Source: Cololabis saira
Taxonomy: Eukaryota > Chordata > Actinopteri > Beloniformes > Belonidae
Assembly (NCBI RefSeq): GCF_033807715.1
Contig: NC_084606.1
Location: 39,695,767-39,759,766, forward strand
Direction: 5' to 3'
Length of the DNA: 64,000 nt
Below, one piece after another: positions 31,466 to 42,530 of this stretch. Numbering within the stretch: position 1 is the stretch's first letter; each line of letters begins with the position of its first letter. The translations under genes were made by a program, and so were the position numbers. The notes beneath the pieces are model-generated. The model was not told where the DNA came from. It did not search any database and saw only the letters and a list, made by a program, of their open reading frames with translations.

Positions 31466-33197
31466 TAAAGCTGCAAGCAGCGATGAACGGGCCCTCGCAC
31501 TCACGGCCACCGCCCCCCATAAGCATATCAGAAAAGACACCACCCACGACTTCCTATGTGAAACCAGTCAAAAGTTATAGCAGAAAAAAGGGACAACCAA
31601 TCAGAAGAAGGGGCGGGGCTAATTCAGGCCAATGAAGGTCAAGGACTCCATACAGAATCTGATGACACCACCCACGACTCTCTATGTCAAACCATTCCAA
31701 AGTTATAGCAGAAAATCGGGACAACCAATCAGAAGAAGGGGCGGGGCTAATTAAGGCCAACGAAGCTTAAGAACTCATTACAGAGTCCCATGACACCACC
31801 CAAGACTTCCTATGTCAAACTATTCAAAAGTTATAGCAGAAAAAAGGGACAACCAATCAGAAGAAGGGGCGGGGCTAATTTAGGCCAATGAAGGTCAAGG
31901 ACTCCATAAAGAATCTGATGACCCCACCCACGACTTCCTATGTCAAACCATTCCAAAGTTATAGCAGAAAATCGGGACAACCAATCAGAAGAAGGGGCGG
32001 GGCTAATTAAGGCCAACGAAGCTTAAGGACTCATTACAGAGTCCCATGACACCACCCACAACTTCCTATGTCAAACCATTCAAAAGTTATGGCAGATAAA
32101 AGTATTCTAGGGAGCGCTGTTGAGCCGTTAGGCCACGCCCATTAATGCAAACCATGAAATATCAAATTTATCGCCAGTCCTGACTTGCATGCAAAATTTG
32201 GTGACTTTTGGAGAACTATCAAATATGGACCAATCACATGAAGGGCGGGCGCGCCTTTTGGCGTCTAGCGTCGCCACGGTAACACTTCTGAAAGAGAAAA
32301 GTAATGCGTGGTGTCGCAGGATGGAGACGCACATTTTTATGTATAACACACCTGGGTGCACGTTACGGTTCGGGCTGAATTAACTGCCGAAGGAATGGCA
32401 TAAATTTCGCCAAAATGACACAATTTATTCAAAATGGCCGACATCCTGTTCGGTTTCGGCCATGGCTCCAAGAGACTTTTCTTTAAGTTGTGCCATGATA
32501 CAGGTGTGTAGCGATTTTCGTGCATGTACGTCAAACCGTATTGTGGGGCTTGAGGCACAAAGTTTTCCGGGGGGCGCTGTTGAGCCATTTTGCCACGCAC
32601 ATTAATGCAAACCATGAAATATCAAATTTATCGCCAGGCCTGGCATGCATGCCAAATTTGGTGCCTTTTGGGGAACTATCAAATATGGACCAATCAGATG
32701 AAGGGGGGGTGCGCTTGTTGGCGTCTAGCGTCGCCACGGTAACACTTTTGAAAGAGAAAAGTAATGCGTGTAGTCGCAGGATGGAGACGCACATTTTGAT
32801 GTATAACACACCTGGGTTCACGATACGGTTCGGGCTGAATTAACTCTCGAAGGAATGGCATAAATTGCGCCAAAGTGACACGATTAATTCAAAATGGCCG
32901 ACTTCCTGTTCGGTTTCAGGCATGACGCCAAGAGACTTTTCTTTAAGTTGTCCCATGATACACGTGTGTACCGATTTTCGTGCATGTACGTCAAACCGTA
33001 TCGTGGGGCTTGAGGCACAAAGATTTCAAGGGGGCGCTGTTGAGCCATTTTACCACGCCCATTAATGCAAACCATTAAATATCAAATTTTTCGCCAGGCC
33101 TGACTTGGGTGCAAAATTTGGTGACTTTTTGGGCATGTTAAGGGGGGCAAAAAGGCCATCACTTTGTCAGAAGAAAAAAAAAAATAATAATAATAAT
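31466..33197 (+). mobile_element. Repeat family G, tandem unit 1
   Basis: From AAAGCTGCAAGCAGCGATGA to CACTTTGTCAGAAGAAAAAA plus an AAT run. The first part holds several ~110-bp sub-units (CAACCAATCAGAAGAAGGGG, CACCACCCACGACTTCCTAT). The second holds ~460-bp sub-units (GCGTCGCCACGGTAACACTT, GGATGGAGACGCACATTTT, AAATGGCCGACTTCCTGTTC, GGGGGCGCTGTTGAGCCATT). No long conserved ORF; the 60-110 codon frames on both strands are shared shadows. Confidence 0.88.
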
Positions 33198-35153
33198 TAA
33201 AGCTGCAAGCAGCGATGAACGGGCCCTCGCACTCACGGCCACCGCCCCCCATAAGCATATCAGAAAAGACACCACCCACGACTTCCTATGTCAAACCATT
33301 CAAAAGTTATAGCAGAAAAAAGGGACAACCAATCAGAAGAAGAGGCGGGGCTAATTCAGGCCAATGAAGGTCAAGGACTCCATACAGAATCTGATGACAC
33401 CACCCACGACTCTCTATGTCAAACCATTCCAAAGTTATAGCAGAAAATCGGGACAACCAATCAGAAGAAGGGGCGGGGCTAATTAAGGCCAACAAAGCTT
33501 AAGAACTCATTACAGATTCCCATGACACCACCCACGACTCCCTATGTCAAACCATTCCAAAGTTATAGCAGAAAATCGGGACAACCAATCAGAAGAAGGG
33601 GTGGGGCTAATTAAGGCCAACAAAGCTTAAGGACTCATTACAGAGTCCCATGACACCACCCACGACTTCCTATGTCAAACCATTCAAAAGTTATGGCAGA
33701 TAAAAGTATTCTAGGGGGCGCTGTTGAGCCGTTAGGCCACGCCCATTAATGCAAACCATGAAATATCAAATTTATCGCCAAGTCTGGCTTGCATGCAAAA
33801 TGTTGTGACTTTTGGAGAACTATCAAATATGTACCAATCACATGAAGGGGGGGGGCGCGCCTTTTGGCGTCTAGCGTCGCCACGGTAACACTTTTGAAAG
33901 AGAAAAGTAATGCGTGTAGTCGCAGGATGTAGACGCACATTTTGATGTATAACACACCTGGGTGCACGTTACGGTTCGGGCTGAATTAACTGCCGAAGGA
34001 ATGGCATAAATTTCGCCAAAATGACACAATTTATTCAAAATGGCCGACATCCTGTTCGGTTTCGGCCATGGCTCCAAGAGACTTTTCTTTAAGTTGTGCC
34101 ATGATACAGGTGTGTAGCGATTTTCGTGCATGTACGTCAAACCGTATTGTGGGGCTTGAGGCACAAAGTTTTCCGGGGGGCGCTGTTGAGCCATTTTGCC
34201 ACGCCCATTAATGCAAACCATGAAATATCAAATTTATCGCCAGGCCTGGCTTGCATGCCAAATTTGGTGCCTTTTGGGGAACTATCAAATATGGACCAAT
34301 CAGATGAAGGGGGGGTGCGCTTCTTGGCTTCTAGCGTCGCCACGGTAACACTTTTGAAAGAGAAAAGTAATGCGTGTAGTCGCAGGATGGAGACGCACAT
34401 TTTGATGTATAACACATCTGGGTTCACAATACGGTTCGGGCTGAATTAACTCTCGAAGGAATGGCATATATTGCTCCAAAATTACGCAATTAATTCAGAA
34501 TGTTCAAAATGGCCGACTTCCTGTACGGTTTCGGCCATGGCGCCAAGAGACTTTTCTTTTAGTTGCGAGATGATACATGAGTGTACCAATTTTCGTTCAT
34601 GTACGTCAAACCGTATTATGGGGCTTGAGGCGCAAAGTTTTTTCTGTCTGAACCAACCAGATGAAGGGTGGGCGCGCTTTTTGACGTCTAGCGTCGCCAC
34701 GGTAACGCTTTTGAAAGAGAAAAGTAATGCGTGTGGTCGCAGGAGGGAGACGCACATTTTGATTTATAATACACCTGGGTGCCCGTTACGGTTCGGGCTG
34801 AATTAACTGCCGAAGGAATGGCATAAATTGCGCCAAAGTGACACGATTAATTCAAAATGGCCGACTTCCTGTTCGGTTTCGGGCATGACGGCAAGAGACT
34901 TTTCTTTAAGTTGTCCCATGATACAGGTGTGTACCGATTTTCGTGCATGTACGTCAAACCGTATCGTGGGGCTTGAGGCACAAAGTTTTCAAGGGGGCGC
35001 TGTTGAGCCATTTTGCCACGCCCATTAATGCAAACCATTAAATATCAAATTTTTCGCCAGGCCTGACTTGGGTGCAAAATTTGGTGACTTTTTGGGCATG
35101 TTAAGGGGGGCAAAAAGGCCATCACTTTGTCAGAAGAAAAAAAAAAATAATAA
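33198..35153 (+). mobile_element. Repeat family G, tandem unit 2
   Basis: Same start and end as unit 1, with an extra ~370-bp sub-unit. Joined head to tail through an AATAATAATAATTAAAGC junction. Confidence 0.88.
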
Positions 35154-37100
35154 TTAAAGCTGCAAGCAGCGATGAACGGGCCCTCGCACTCACGGCCACC
35201 GCCCCCTATAAGCATATCAGAAATGACACCACCCACGACTTCCTATGTCAAACCATTGAAAAGTTATAGCAGAAAAAAGGGACAACCAATCAGAAGAAGG
35301 GGCGGGGCTAATTCAGGCCAATGAAGGTCAAGGACTCCATACAGAATCTGATGACACCACCAACGACTCTCTATGTAAAACCGTTCCAAAGTTATAGCAG
35401 AAAATCGGGACAACCAATCAGAAGAAAGGGCGGGGCTAATTCAGGCCAATGAAGGTCAAGGGCTCCATAAAGAATCTGATGACACCACCCACGACTCTCT
35501 ATGTCAAACCATTCAAAAGTTATGGCAGAGAAAAGTATTCTAGGGGGCGCTGTTGAGCCGTTAGGCCACGCCCATTAATGCAAGGCATGAAATATCAAAT
35601 TTATCACCAGGCCTGGCTTGCATGCAAAATTTGGTGACTTTTGGAGAACTATCAAATATGGACCAATCAGATGAGGGGGGGCGCGCCTTTTGGCGCCTAA
35701 CGTCGCCACGGTAACACTTTTGAAAGAGAAAAGTAATGCGCGTAGTCGCAGGATGGCGACGCACATTTTGATGTATAACACACTTGGGGACACGTTACGG
35801 TTCGGGCTGAATTAACTGCCGAAGGAATGGCATAAATTTCGCCAAAATGACACGATTAATTCAAAATGGCCGACATCCTGTTCGTTTTCGGGCATGACCC
35901 CAAGAGACTTTTGTTTAAGTTGCGCCATGATACAGGTGTGTACTGATTTCCGTGCATGTACGTCTAACAGTATTGTGGGGCTTGAGGCACAAAGTTTTCA
36001 AGGGGGCGCTGTTGAGCCATTTTGCCACGCCCATTAATGCAAACCATTAAATACCAAATTTTTCGCCAGGCCTGGCTTGGGTGCAAAATTTGGTGCCTTT
36101 TGGGGAACTATCAAATATGGACCAATCACATGAAGGGGGGGTGCGCTTGTTGGCGTCTAGCATCGCCACGGTAACACTTTGGAAAGAGAAAAGTAATGCG
36201 TGTAGTCGCAGGATGGAGACGCACATTTTGATGTATAACACATCTGGGTTCACGATACGGTTCGGGCTGAATTAACTCTCGAAGGAATGGCATATATTGC
36301 TCCAAAATTACACGATTAATGCAGAATGTTCAAAATGGCCGACTTCCTGTTCGGTTTCGGCCATGGTGCCAAGAGACTTTTCTTTAAGTAGCGACATGAT
36401 ACAGGTGTGTACCGATTTTCGTTCATGTACTTCAAAGCGTATTGTGGGGCTTGAGGCGCAAAGTTTTTTCTGTCTGAACCAATCAGATGAAGGGTGGGCA
36501 CGCTTTTTGGCGTCTAGCGTCGCCACGGTTACACTTTTGAAAGAGAAAAGTAATGCGTGTAGTCGCAGGATGGAGACGCACATTTTGATGTATAACACAC
36601 CTGGGTGCACGTTACGGTTCGGGCTGAATTAACTGCCGAAGGAATGGCATAAATTGCGCCAAAGTGACACGATTAATTCAAAATGGCCGACTTCCTGTTC
36701 GGTTTCGGGCATGACGCCAAGAGACTTTTCTTTAAGTTTTCCCATGATACAGGTGTGTACCGATTTTCGTCCATGTACGTCAAACAGTATCGTGGGGCTT
36801 GAGGCACAAAGTTTTCAAGGGGGCGCTGTTGAGCCATATTACCACGCCCATTAATGCAAACCATTAAATATCAAATTTTTTGCCAGGCCTGACTTGGGTG
36901 CAAAATTTGGTGACTTTTTGGGCATGTTAAGGGGGGCAAAAAGGCCATCACTTTGTCAGAAGAAAAAAAAAAAAAATAATAATAATAAAAATTCCTGCAA
37001 ATACAATAGGGCCTTCGCACTGCAAGTGCTCGGGCCCTAATAATAAAAATTCCTGCAAATACAATAGGGCCTTCGCACTGCAAGTGCTCGGGCCCTAATA
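35154..37100 (+). mobile_element. Repeat family G, tandem unit 3 with duplicated 3' terminus
   Basis: Ends with the real 3' terminus of the family: ACAATAGGGCCTTCGCACTG then CAAGTGCTCGGGCCCTAA, a hairpin. This ~63-bp terminus is present twice in a row (36978-37040, 37042-37100). The full-length single copy at 50399-51466 (minus) shows the same two ends. Confidence 0.85.
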
Positions 37101-37103
37101 ATA

Positions 37104-37510
37104 TTTACGAGACAGGAAGTGCCTCAGCCTTGCTGTTATGTGAATGGCTAGAGTCCCCGTCCATCTCTTCTTGCACCCAATCATCTGCGAGCATCCGCAG
37201 CCGCGTCACCGCCTCCCCAGGAATAACGGAGCTGCTCTGGTTTTATTCTCTGAATCCGGCGTGTGTGTGTTTTATCGGCTCGCTGGTGGGCGCCGTCGTC
37301 GCTCGTACTCTGCAACAACATGATAAATATAATAAAAATAAAACACGGTGTAAACAAAAACAAAGACGAAAAAAATCAAGGTGTCCAGGATTTAGATTTT
37401 CTTTTTTCAAAATAGACAAACAAGCGAACAGACAAATAAATACACAAATCAGTAATATAAATAAATCAAATAAAATATATAATAAATATAATAATATAAT
37501 ATAAATAAAA
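37104..37510 (+). repeat. Segmental copy B of the tspan5 promoter/leader region
   Basis: Matches copy C to the leader (GCGTGTGTGTGTTTTATCGG, GGTGGGCGCCGTCGTCGCT) and then copy A (CAAGGTGTCCAGGATTTAGA). The first inverted CCAAT box is mutated (GAATGGCT), the second is kept at 37177-37181. It lacks the start codon exon. Confidence 0.87.
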
Positions 37511-37511
37511 T

Positions 37512-37517
37512 TGGTTA

Positions 37518-37612
<95 letters not shown>
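37512..37612. repeat. (ATT)n microsatellite, about 33 units
   Basis: Uninterrupted ATT run between promoter copies B and C. Confidence 0.95.
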
Positions 37613-38008
37613 TACGAGACAGGAAGTGCCTCAGCCTTCCTGTGATGTGATTGGCTAGAGTCCCCGTCCATCTCTTCTCGGAGCCAATCATCTGCGAGCA
37701 TCCGCAGCCGCGTCCCCGCCTCCCCTGGGCGCTATTCTCCCTGAATAACGGAGTCTGGTTTTATTCTCTTGCTCTGGTTTTACTCCCTGGATCCGGCGTG
37801 TGTGTGTTTTAGCGGCTCGCTGGTGGGCGCCGTCGTCGCTGGTGTCCGGGTCCGGGCCCGGTCTCTTCTCTGAAGCCGCCGCAGTGACATGCGTCCCCGC
37901 CGCGCCGAGCCCGCTCCCGCTCCGCTCCGCGCCGCACCAAGCCTGTAGCAGGCCGGGTCTCTGGTAGCAGGCCGGGTTTCTCTAGCCGGGACCGGACGAT
38001 GCTCCAAC
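37613..38008 (+). promoter_or_regulatory. tspan5: Likely tspan5 promoter and 5' leader (copy C) with uORFs
   Basis: GC-rich, CpG-rich segment directly upstream of the start codon. It has an ETS-type CAGGAAGTG at 37619, an inverted CCAAT box at 37650-37656, a direct CCAAT at 37684-37688 and no TATA box, the layout of a CpG-island promoter. A 19-codon uORF (37889-37948, MRPRRAEPA...) and an out-of-frame ATG at 37999, which overlaps the main start, could limit translation if they lie in the mRNA. The transcription start cannot be placed from sequence. Confidence 0.6.
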
Positions 38009-38089
38009 ATGTCCGGGAATCACTACAAGGGCCACGAAGTCAGCTGCTGCATCAAGTACTTCATTTTCGGATTCAACATCCTGTTCTGG
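38009..38089 (+). CDS. tspan5: tspan5 (TspanC8 tetraspanin), coding exon 1
   Basis: The seven exons 38009-59288 encode 247 residues of a four-pass tetraspanin that escorts and regulates the metalloprotease ADAM10 in the secretory pathway and at the plasma membrane. This exon gives residues 1-27: MSGNHYKGHEVSCCIKYFIF then GFNILFW, with juxtamembrane Cys13 and Cys14 (palmitoylation type) and the start of TM1. The large loop has the CCG motif (153-155) and exactly eight cysteines (153, 154, 170, 180, 186, 187, 200, 221), the TspanC8 signature. Glycosylation sequons: N49, N169, N232. Exon lengths are all in phase 0. The last ~21 residues (TM4 end and tail) are outside the window. The N-terminus HYKG and loop GAFGADDWNLN favour TSPAN5 over TSPAN17; paralogue a/b not resolved. 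Confidence 0.88.
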
Positions 38090-38479
38090 GTGAGAGGTTT
38101 TTATTGATTTTCTGTGCTTTGTCCTGACTACCATCAGGTCCAGTTGGAGGAGGAGGGGGGGAAACAGCATCATGGATCTCTGGTTCGATACCGGGGAATG
38201 TTCAGACAAACGCTCCAGTTTAGATGGCAGAAAAGATAATCGGCTTTATAGTGGAGGATGACAGCTGAGCAGCTCAGCCAGCTGGGATAACACAGGGACG
38301 GAACCTCTGGACGGGTTAACGGAGGGTTTTAGCAAATCATTTAAAATTTAAAATGAGTAAAAAATACCCTGTAAACACCCAAGTCCGAATGAAAATGGCC
38401 ATTCCGAGTTAAACTTAATTGTAAGTGATACTTAACAGTATGTGAGATTTTTTTAGTGCGTCCGAAACATTAGTACTAC
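38090..38479 (+). other. Start of tspan5 intron 1 (7.2 kb); element X fragment
   Basis: Donor GTGAGAGG at 38090. 38345-38425 is a short piece of element X (CCGAATGAAAATGGCCATTC). Confidence 0.65.
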
Positions 38480-39055
38480 ACAATAGTATGTACTTTCCAT
38501 ACTGATTCTGGAGAAATTTATTAGGCTGCGTCCAAAATCCCACACTTCCACCCTAATGAGTATGCAAAATGAGTGTGCGAGATTTTTTAGTGCGTCCGAA
38601 ACATTAGTACGTACACAATAGTATGTACTATTCATACTCATTCTGGAGAAATGTATTAGTGTGGATTGATGGACACTAGCCGAGCAGAAACTCCCATAAT
38701 GCAATGCAGCGGCGTTTGGTTGCTAAGTGATACGTATATGTCATAAGTATAATAAGTATAATAATATTATTATATAATATTAATATTATAATATTCATAT
38801 ATAATAATATTTTATAATCTCATCTTGTTTCGGCCAGGATAAACGGGAAATAGCAGAGCGGACCGCTGCTACCGTTGCTACCGCTGCTGGGACAGGTTAC
38901 CATGGTAACAACTCCCCCCCCTCCCTACGGCAGGAAGTGAGCTCTTAATAGTATGTGCAAATTAATGCACACTACGGATATTTACTCAAAAGTGTGCAGA
39001 ATTTAAATATACTTTTTAGTATATACTTTTTAGTACGGCATTTCGGACGCACCGC
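38480..39055. mobile_element. GCGTCCGAAA MITE, copy 1
   Basis: Ends TGCGTCCGAAACATTAGTAC / AGTACGGCATTTCGGACGCA. Internal ATGCAATGCAGCGGCGTTTG and GTTACCATGGTAACAACTCC are shared with 42130-42530 and 59655-61815. The left edge is duplicated (38430-38520, 38580-38660). No ORF. Confidence 0.75.
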
Positions 39056-39649
39056 CAGTATGGATTGACGGATGTCATTACCCGATGTGAGTCGCTACCC
39101 ATGAGTCACACATGCGCAGTCCATGGATCTATTAATAAAAACTGGATGGGACATCGAAAATGGCCGCCCATTCATTTCAATGCAATTTGCTCACTCAGCG
39201 CAGTGTTTCCCCTAGAATTTTTTTCAGGCCCGGTGGTACCCACCGAAAAAATCCTAAACAGACGAGGCGCGTGGGACGGCATATTGGACATGTAGCAATA
39301 TAACAAAGTTTTACATTAAAAATCATTATAGGCCTATATTGCTGAATGATATCACTTCAATGAAATAATTAGATTTAATCTAACCTTTAACCAAAGTGTC
39401 ATGGGCCTGAAAGGTCTGAGCCATATGAGCATTGAGCACATCTTTTCTAGATATTTCAGAGCGATCTCTATGAAAACCCTCTGGGATGGTCCTCTTTTAA
39501 CGGCTGCTTGTGCTGACGGCCTATGCGACAAAACATCCCTATTCACAATTGAGATTATATCAGTTATAAATAATTTAAACATTGTAGATTTGTTTTACCC
39601 GTTTTGTTATAACAGAGTTACATGCATTTGACTGGGGGGAAAATGAACC

Positions 39650-39960
39650 TTTAGGCCGCGTTCAGACTGCCAGCCAATATCCGATTTTTAGCCCATCCAG
39701 ATTGAAACTGGATGACTCTTTTGAAGTCTGAACAGTCCCAAACCGCATGATATCCGATTTTTGCAAACCAGATCGAAACCACCTCCGGGAGGTAGTTTCA
39801 TATCCGATCCATATCGCATTTGGGCAGATGCGTCTCAGTCTGAACAGCTCCAAACACTCAGATCGGATATGACTGTCCCAGACGCTCCAAACCACCCGCC
39901 CATTTCCAGTTGTGGAGCTACTCATCCTTTCACAGAGAGCATGTACAATCTCTGATGTCA
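39650..39960. mobile_element. GCGTTCAGACTG-type MITE piece
   Basis: Repeated ATATCCGATTTTT and GTCTGAACAG motifs in both orientations, starting GGCCGCGTTCAGACTGCCAG. Right end uncertain. Confidence 0.5.
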
Positions 39961-40975
39961 CGTCAAAAAATATTATTTGTAGTTTAAGTGTTGCAAATTC
40001 ACATTACATGTTTTAATAGCAGAAAAAAAGACCGCATTTCCACGTACGGTCAGCCCTTCTCCTCCTAGGAGGAGAGGTTATGGAGCGGGCTTGCCAGTTG
40101 TTCATTGCTGGTTCGTTTTGTTAACTCTGAGCTTTGTTGGTTGGTTTGTTAGTTTGCTGGTGGTTTTGTTCTGAACACTTTTCTCTGTTTCTCATTTTGC
40201 TGGGACCTCGGGTCCCTCCGCCGAGACACAACTTTTGCGGTATGCGTTCATTTTTATGTCTAAAAATGATTCGCAGTGCCGACCCAATCAGAAACGGTAC
40301 AGATATTTTGGGATTTTTTTATATATATAAAAAAAATACATGACTTCACACAATACACGCGCTGGGTGACGCCTCCGCTCCGACGTCGTTGCTATGGCAA
40401 CCCGTCAGATCAGTCAATCATGGCTGTGAGAAAACATTTTTGACGGATATGAAGTCCATGACTTAAAAATATAGAATACAAAGATTACTAATTGCCGGTG
40501 ATTACAGCTGGAGGTTCCTGTGAACAGTTTTAGAGGCTTCTCTTTTACTATTGCGGTCTATGGGAAAAAAGCTTTCTGGGCCCCATGGGATTTTTTGTTG
40601 CAGTACCGCGGCTGGCCACTGGAAAAAATCGGCGTGCCTTCTGAGTGCGAGACCCGGGGGCTGGCACAGTCGCGTCCAACATCGTCTGCCATCTTGGAAA
40701 GCAACATATGGCAATACCACTTGGACAATGGAAAAATATTAGCAAACAGGGAATGTTATGCTATATAAGGGTATTGATGCAAAAAATATTTATATTATTT
40801 TTAGCAAGCATAGCTAAGCATGATAGCCAAATTACCTTTCAAGATGTAATTACTCATAGAACGAGTAATCTTCCATTTGTCAGCTTTTCCCAAACTGGGA
40901 TGAAACTTTCCGGATTCCATGTAGGCATGGAGCTGATGGAAAAAATTAAAGTCGCTCATTTTAATCAATAATTGG

Positions 40976-41908
40976 TAGTGATGCACAGATTGTTCGGCAA
41001 CCGAAATTGTTCGGCCGAAAATGGCAAAAAAAACACTTTCGGTGTCCGGTGGAATAAGTGGGAAAAAAAACGAACAATTAATAACGGCGTTGTAATATAA
41101 ATAGACTGGCCGCTCCGTAACTGTTGCGCACCACATAAATCGTTGGCCAACCAAAAACTAACCACATAACGCTCCTGTAATTGTTGCTCACCACATAAAT
41201 AGTTGGCCAACCAAAAACTAACCACATAAGAATTTTACCTAACATTCACCAGGAGGTGGAACCAAAACAACATAAATCAATCTATTACAGGTGCGTTTAG
41301 ATGACGAAATCAAACAGCAGTGAAGTGGTGCGGTGCAAACATGTCAGCAGTGTAGAAGTATATTAGAGTGGCAAAGAATAATACAAGAATGGCTGTTTGC
41401 AATGAATGTTCTGCTCAAATATCTAGAGGGGGCACATCTGCAAAGTCTTTCAGCACTACAAGTTTGATTTATCATTTGAAATGATAAAAAACCCTGAGCG
41501 CTTTAATGCATTTTTTATTGTTTTCAGGCCTATGTTACAATGTTCAGTCAGTTAAGCCTAACGTAAGCTCAAAGATGGCCCAAAAAAGTATTTTGCTAAT
41601 TTATTTATTTTAAGTTATTGTTCTTTGCTGGTATAATGTCTGCTGGAATATTTAAGAAATGCTGGGAAATTAAAAAATGTTCAGTTTTTTATGTTCAACA
41701 AATGTTTTCTACCTTGTAATTTTGTAAACGATTTATTTCTTTTAAAAGCATGCCTAAATCAAATTTATTTGATTTATGCAATGGTGAAAAAATTGGCAAA
41801 ATAAATGAAAAACTGCGAAGAACAATGTTCGGTATTGTTCGGTATTTGGCCAAGTGTTTATTATTATTTTCGGTTTCGGCCACAAATTTTCATTTCGGTG
41901 CATCACTA
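40976..41908. mobile_element. hAT element with TAGTGATGCAC ends, 933 bp
   Basis: Inverted ends TAGTGATGCAC / GTGCATCACTA with internal TTCGG-rich arms (CGGTTTCGGCCACAAATTTT). The flanks ATAATTGG and ATAATCGA match at 6 of 8 positions. No transposase frame. Confidence 0.72.
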
Positions 41909-42530
41909 ATAATCGAGTAATGACAACACTCTCTACTTCTCCACTGACTGACTGATTTCCTGCTGAAATGCACAGCGAAAAGTGGCGCATGCGCTGTAGC
42001 GACTCACATCGGGTAATGACAGTTTGTCCAAGTGGTGTTGCCGTATGTTGCTTTCCAAGATGGCCGATGATGTTGGACGCGACTGCGCATGTGCGACTCA
42101 AATCGGGTAGCGACTCACATCGGGTAATGACAGACAGACACTAGCTAAGCAGAAACTTCCCACAATGCAATGCAGCGGTGTTTGGTTGCTAAGTGCTGCG
42201 CAGATACGTATAGTTATTATTATATAATAATATTATAATATTTGTATATAATAATATTATATAATGTCATCTTGTTTGGGCCAGGATAAACAGGAAAGAG
42301 CGGAGCGGTGCTGCTACTGCTGCTGTGACAGGAGTTGTTACCATGGTAACAACTCCCTGTTACCATGGTGACAACTCCCCCTCCCAACGGCAGAAAGTGA
42401 CTTGTGGCTCTGAGTAGTAAGTCCGAATTAATGCACACTACTGATATTTACTGAAAAGTGTGCCGAACTGAAGTATACTTTTTGAGTATACAGTATACTG
42501 TTTAGTGTGGCATTTCGGACGCACCGATTT

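Larger units (their letters stand above)
39056..42530. mobile_element. GCGTCCGAAA MITE, copy 2, with nested foldback element
   Basis: The right part 42128-42530 (GACACTAGCTAAGCAGAAAC ... TTTCGGACGCACC) belongs to the MITE. 39070-42124 is an insertion whose ends mirror each other (GTCATTACCCGATGTGAGTC / GACTCACATCGGGTAATGAC). Inside the insertion are a TCAGACTG-type foldback (39650-39960) and a hAT element (40976-41908). Confidence 0.6.

Noticed and set aside
31466..36995. Recurring 60-116 codon ORFs on both strands of repeat family G
   Set aside because: Frames differ between units and carry stops in sister copies; the antisense and sense frames cover the same sub-repeat.
26017..38000. Search for the cysteine-knot ligand domain of the TGF-beta-like gene
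   Set aside because: No CxxxxL...WxxWIxxP-type or CxCx-end pattern was seen; the stretch is filled with repeats.
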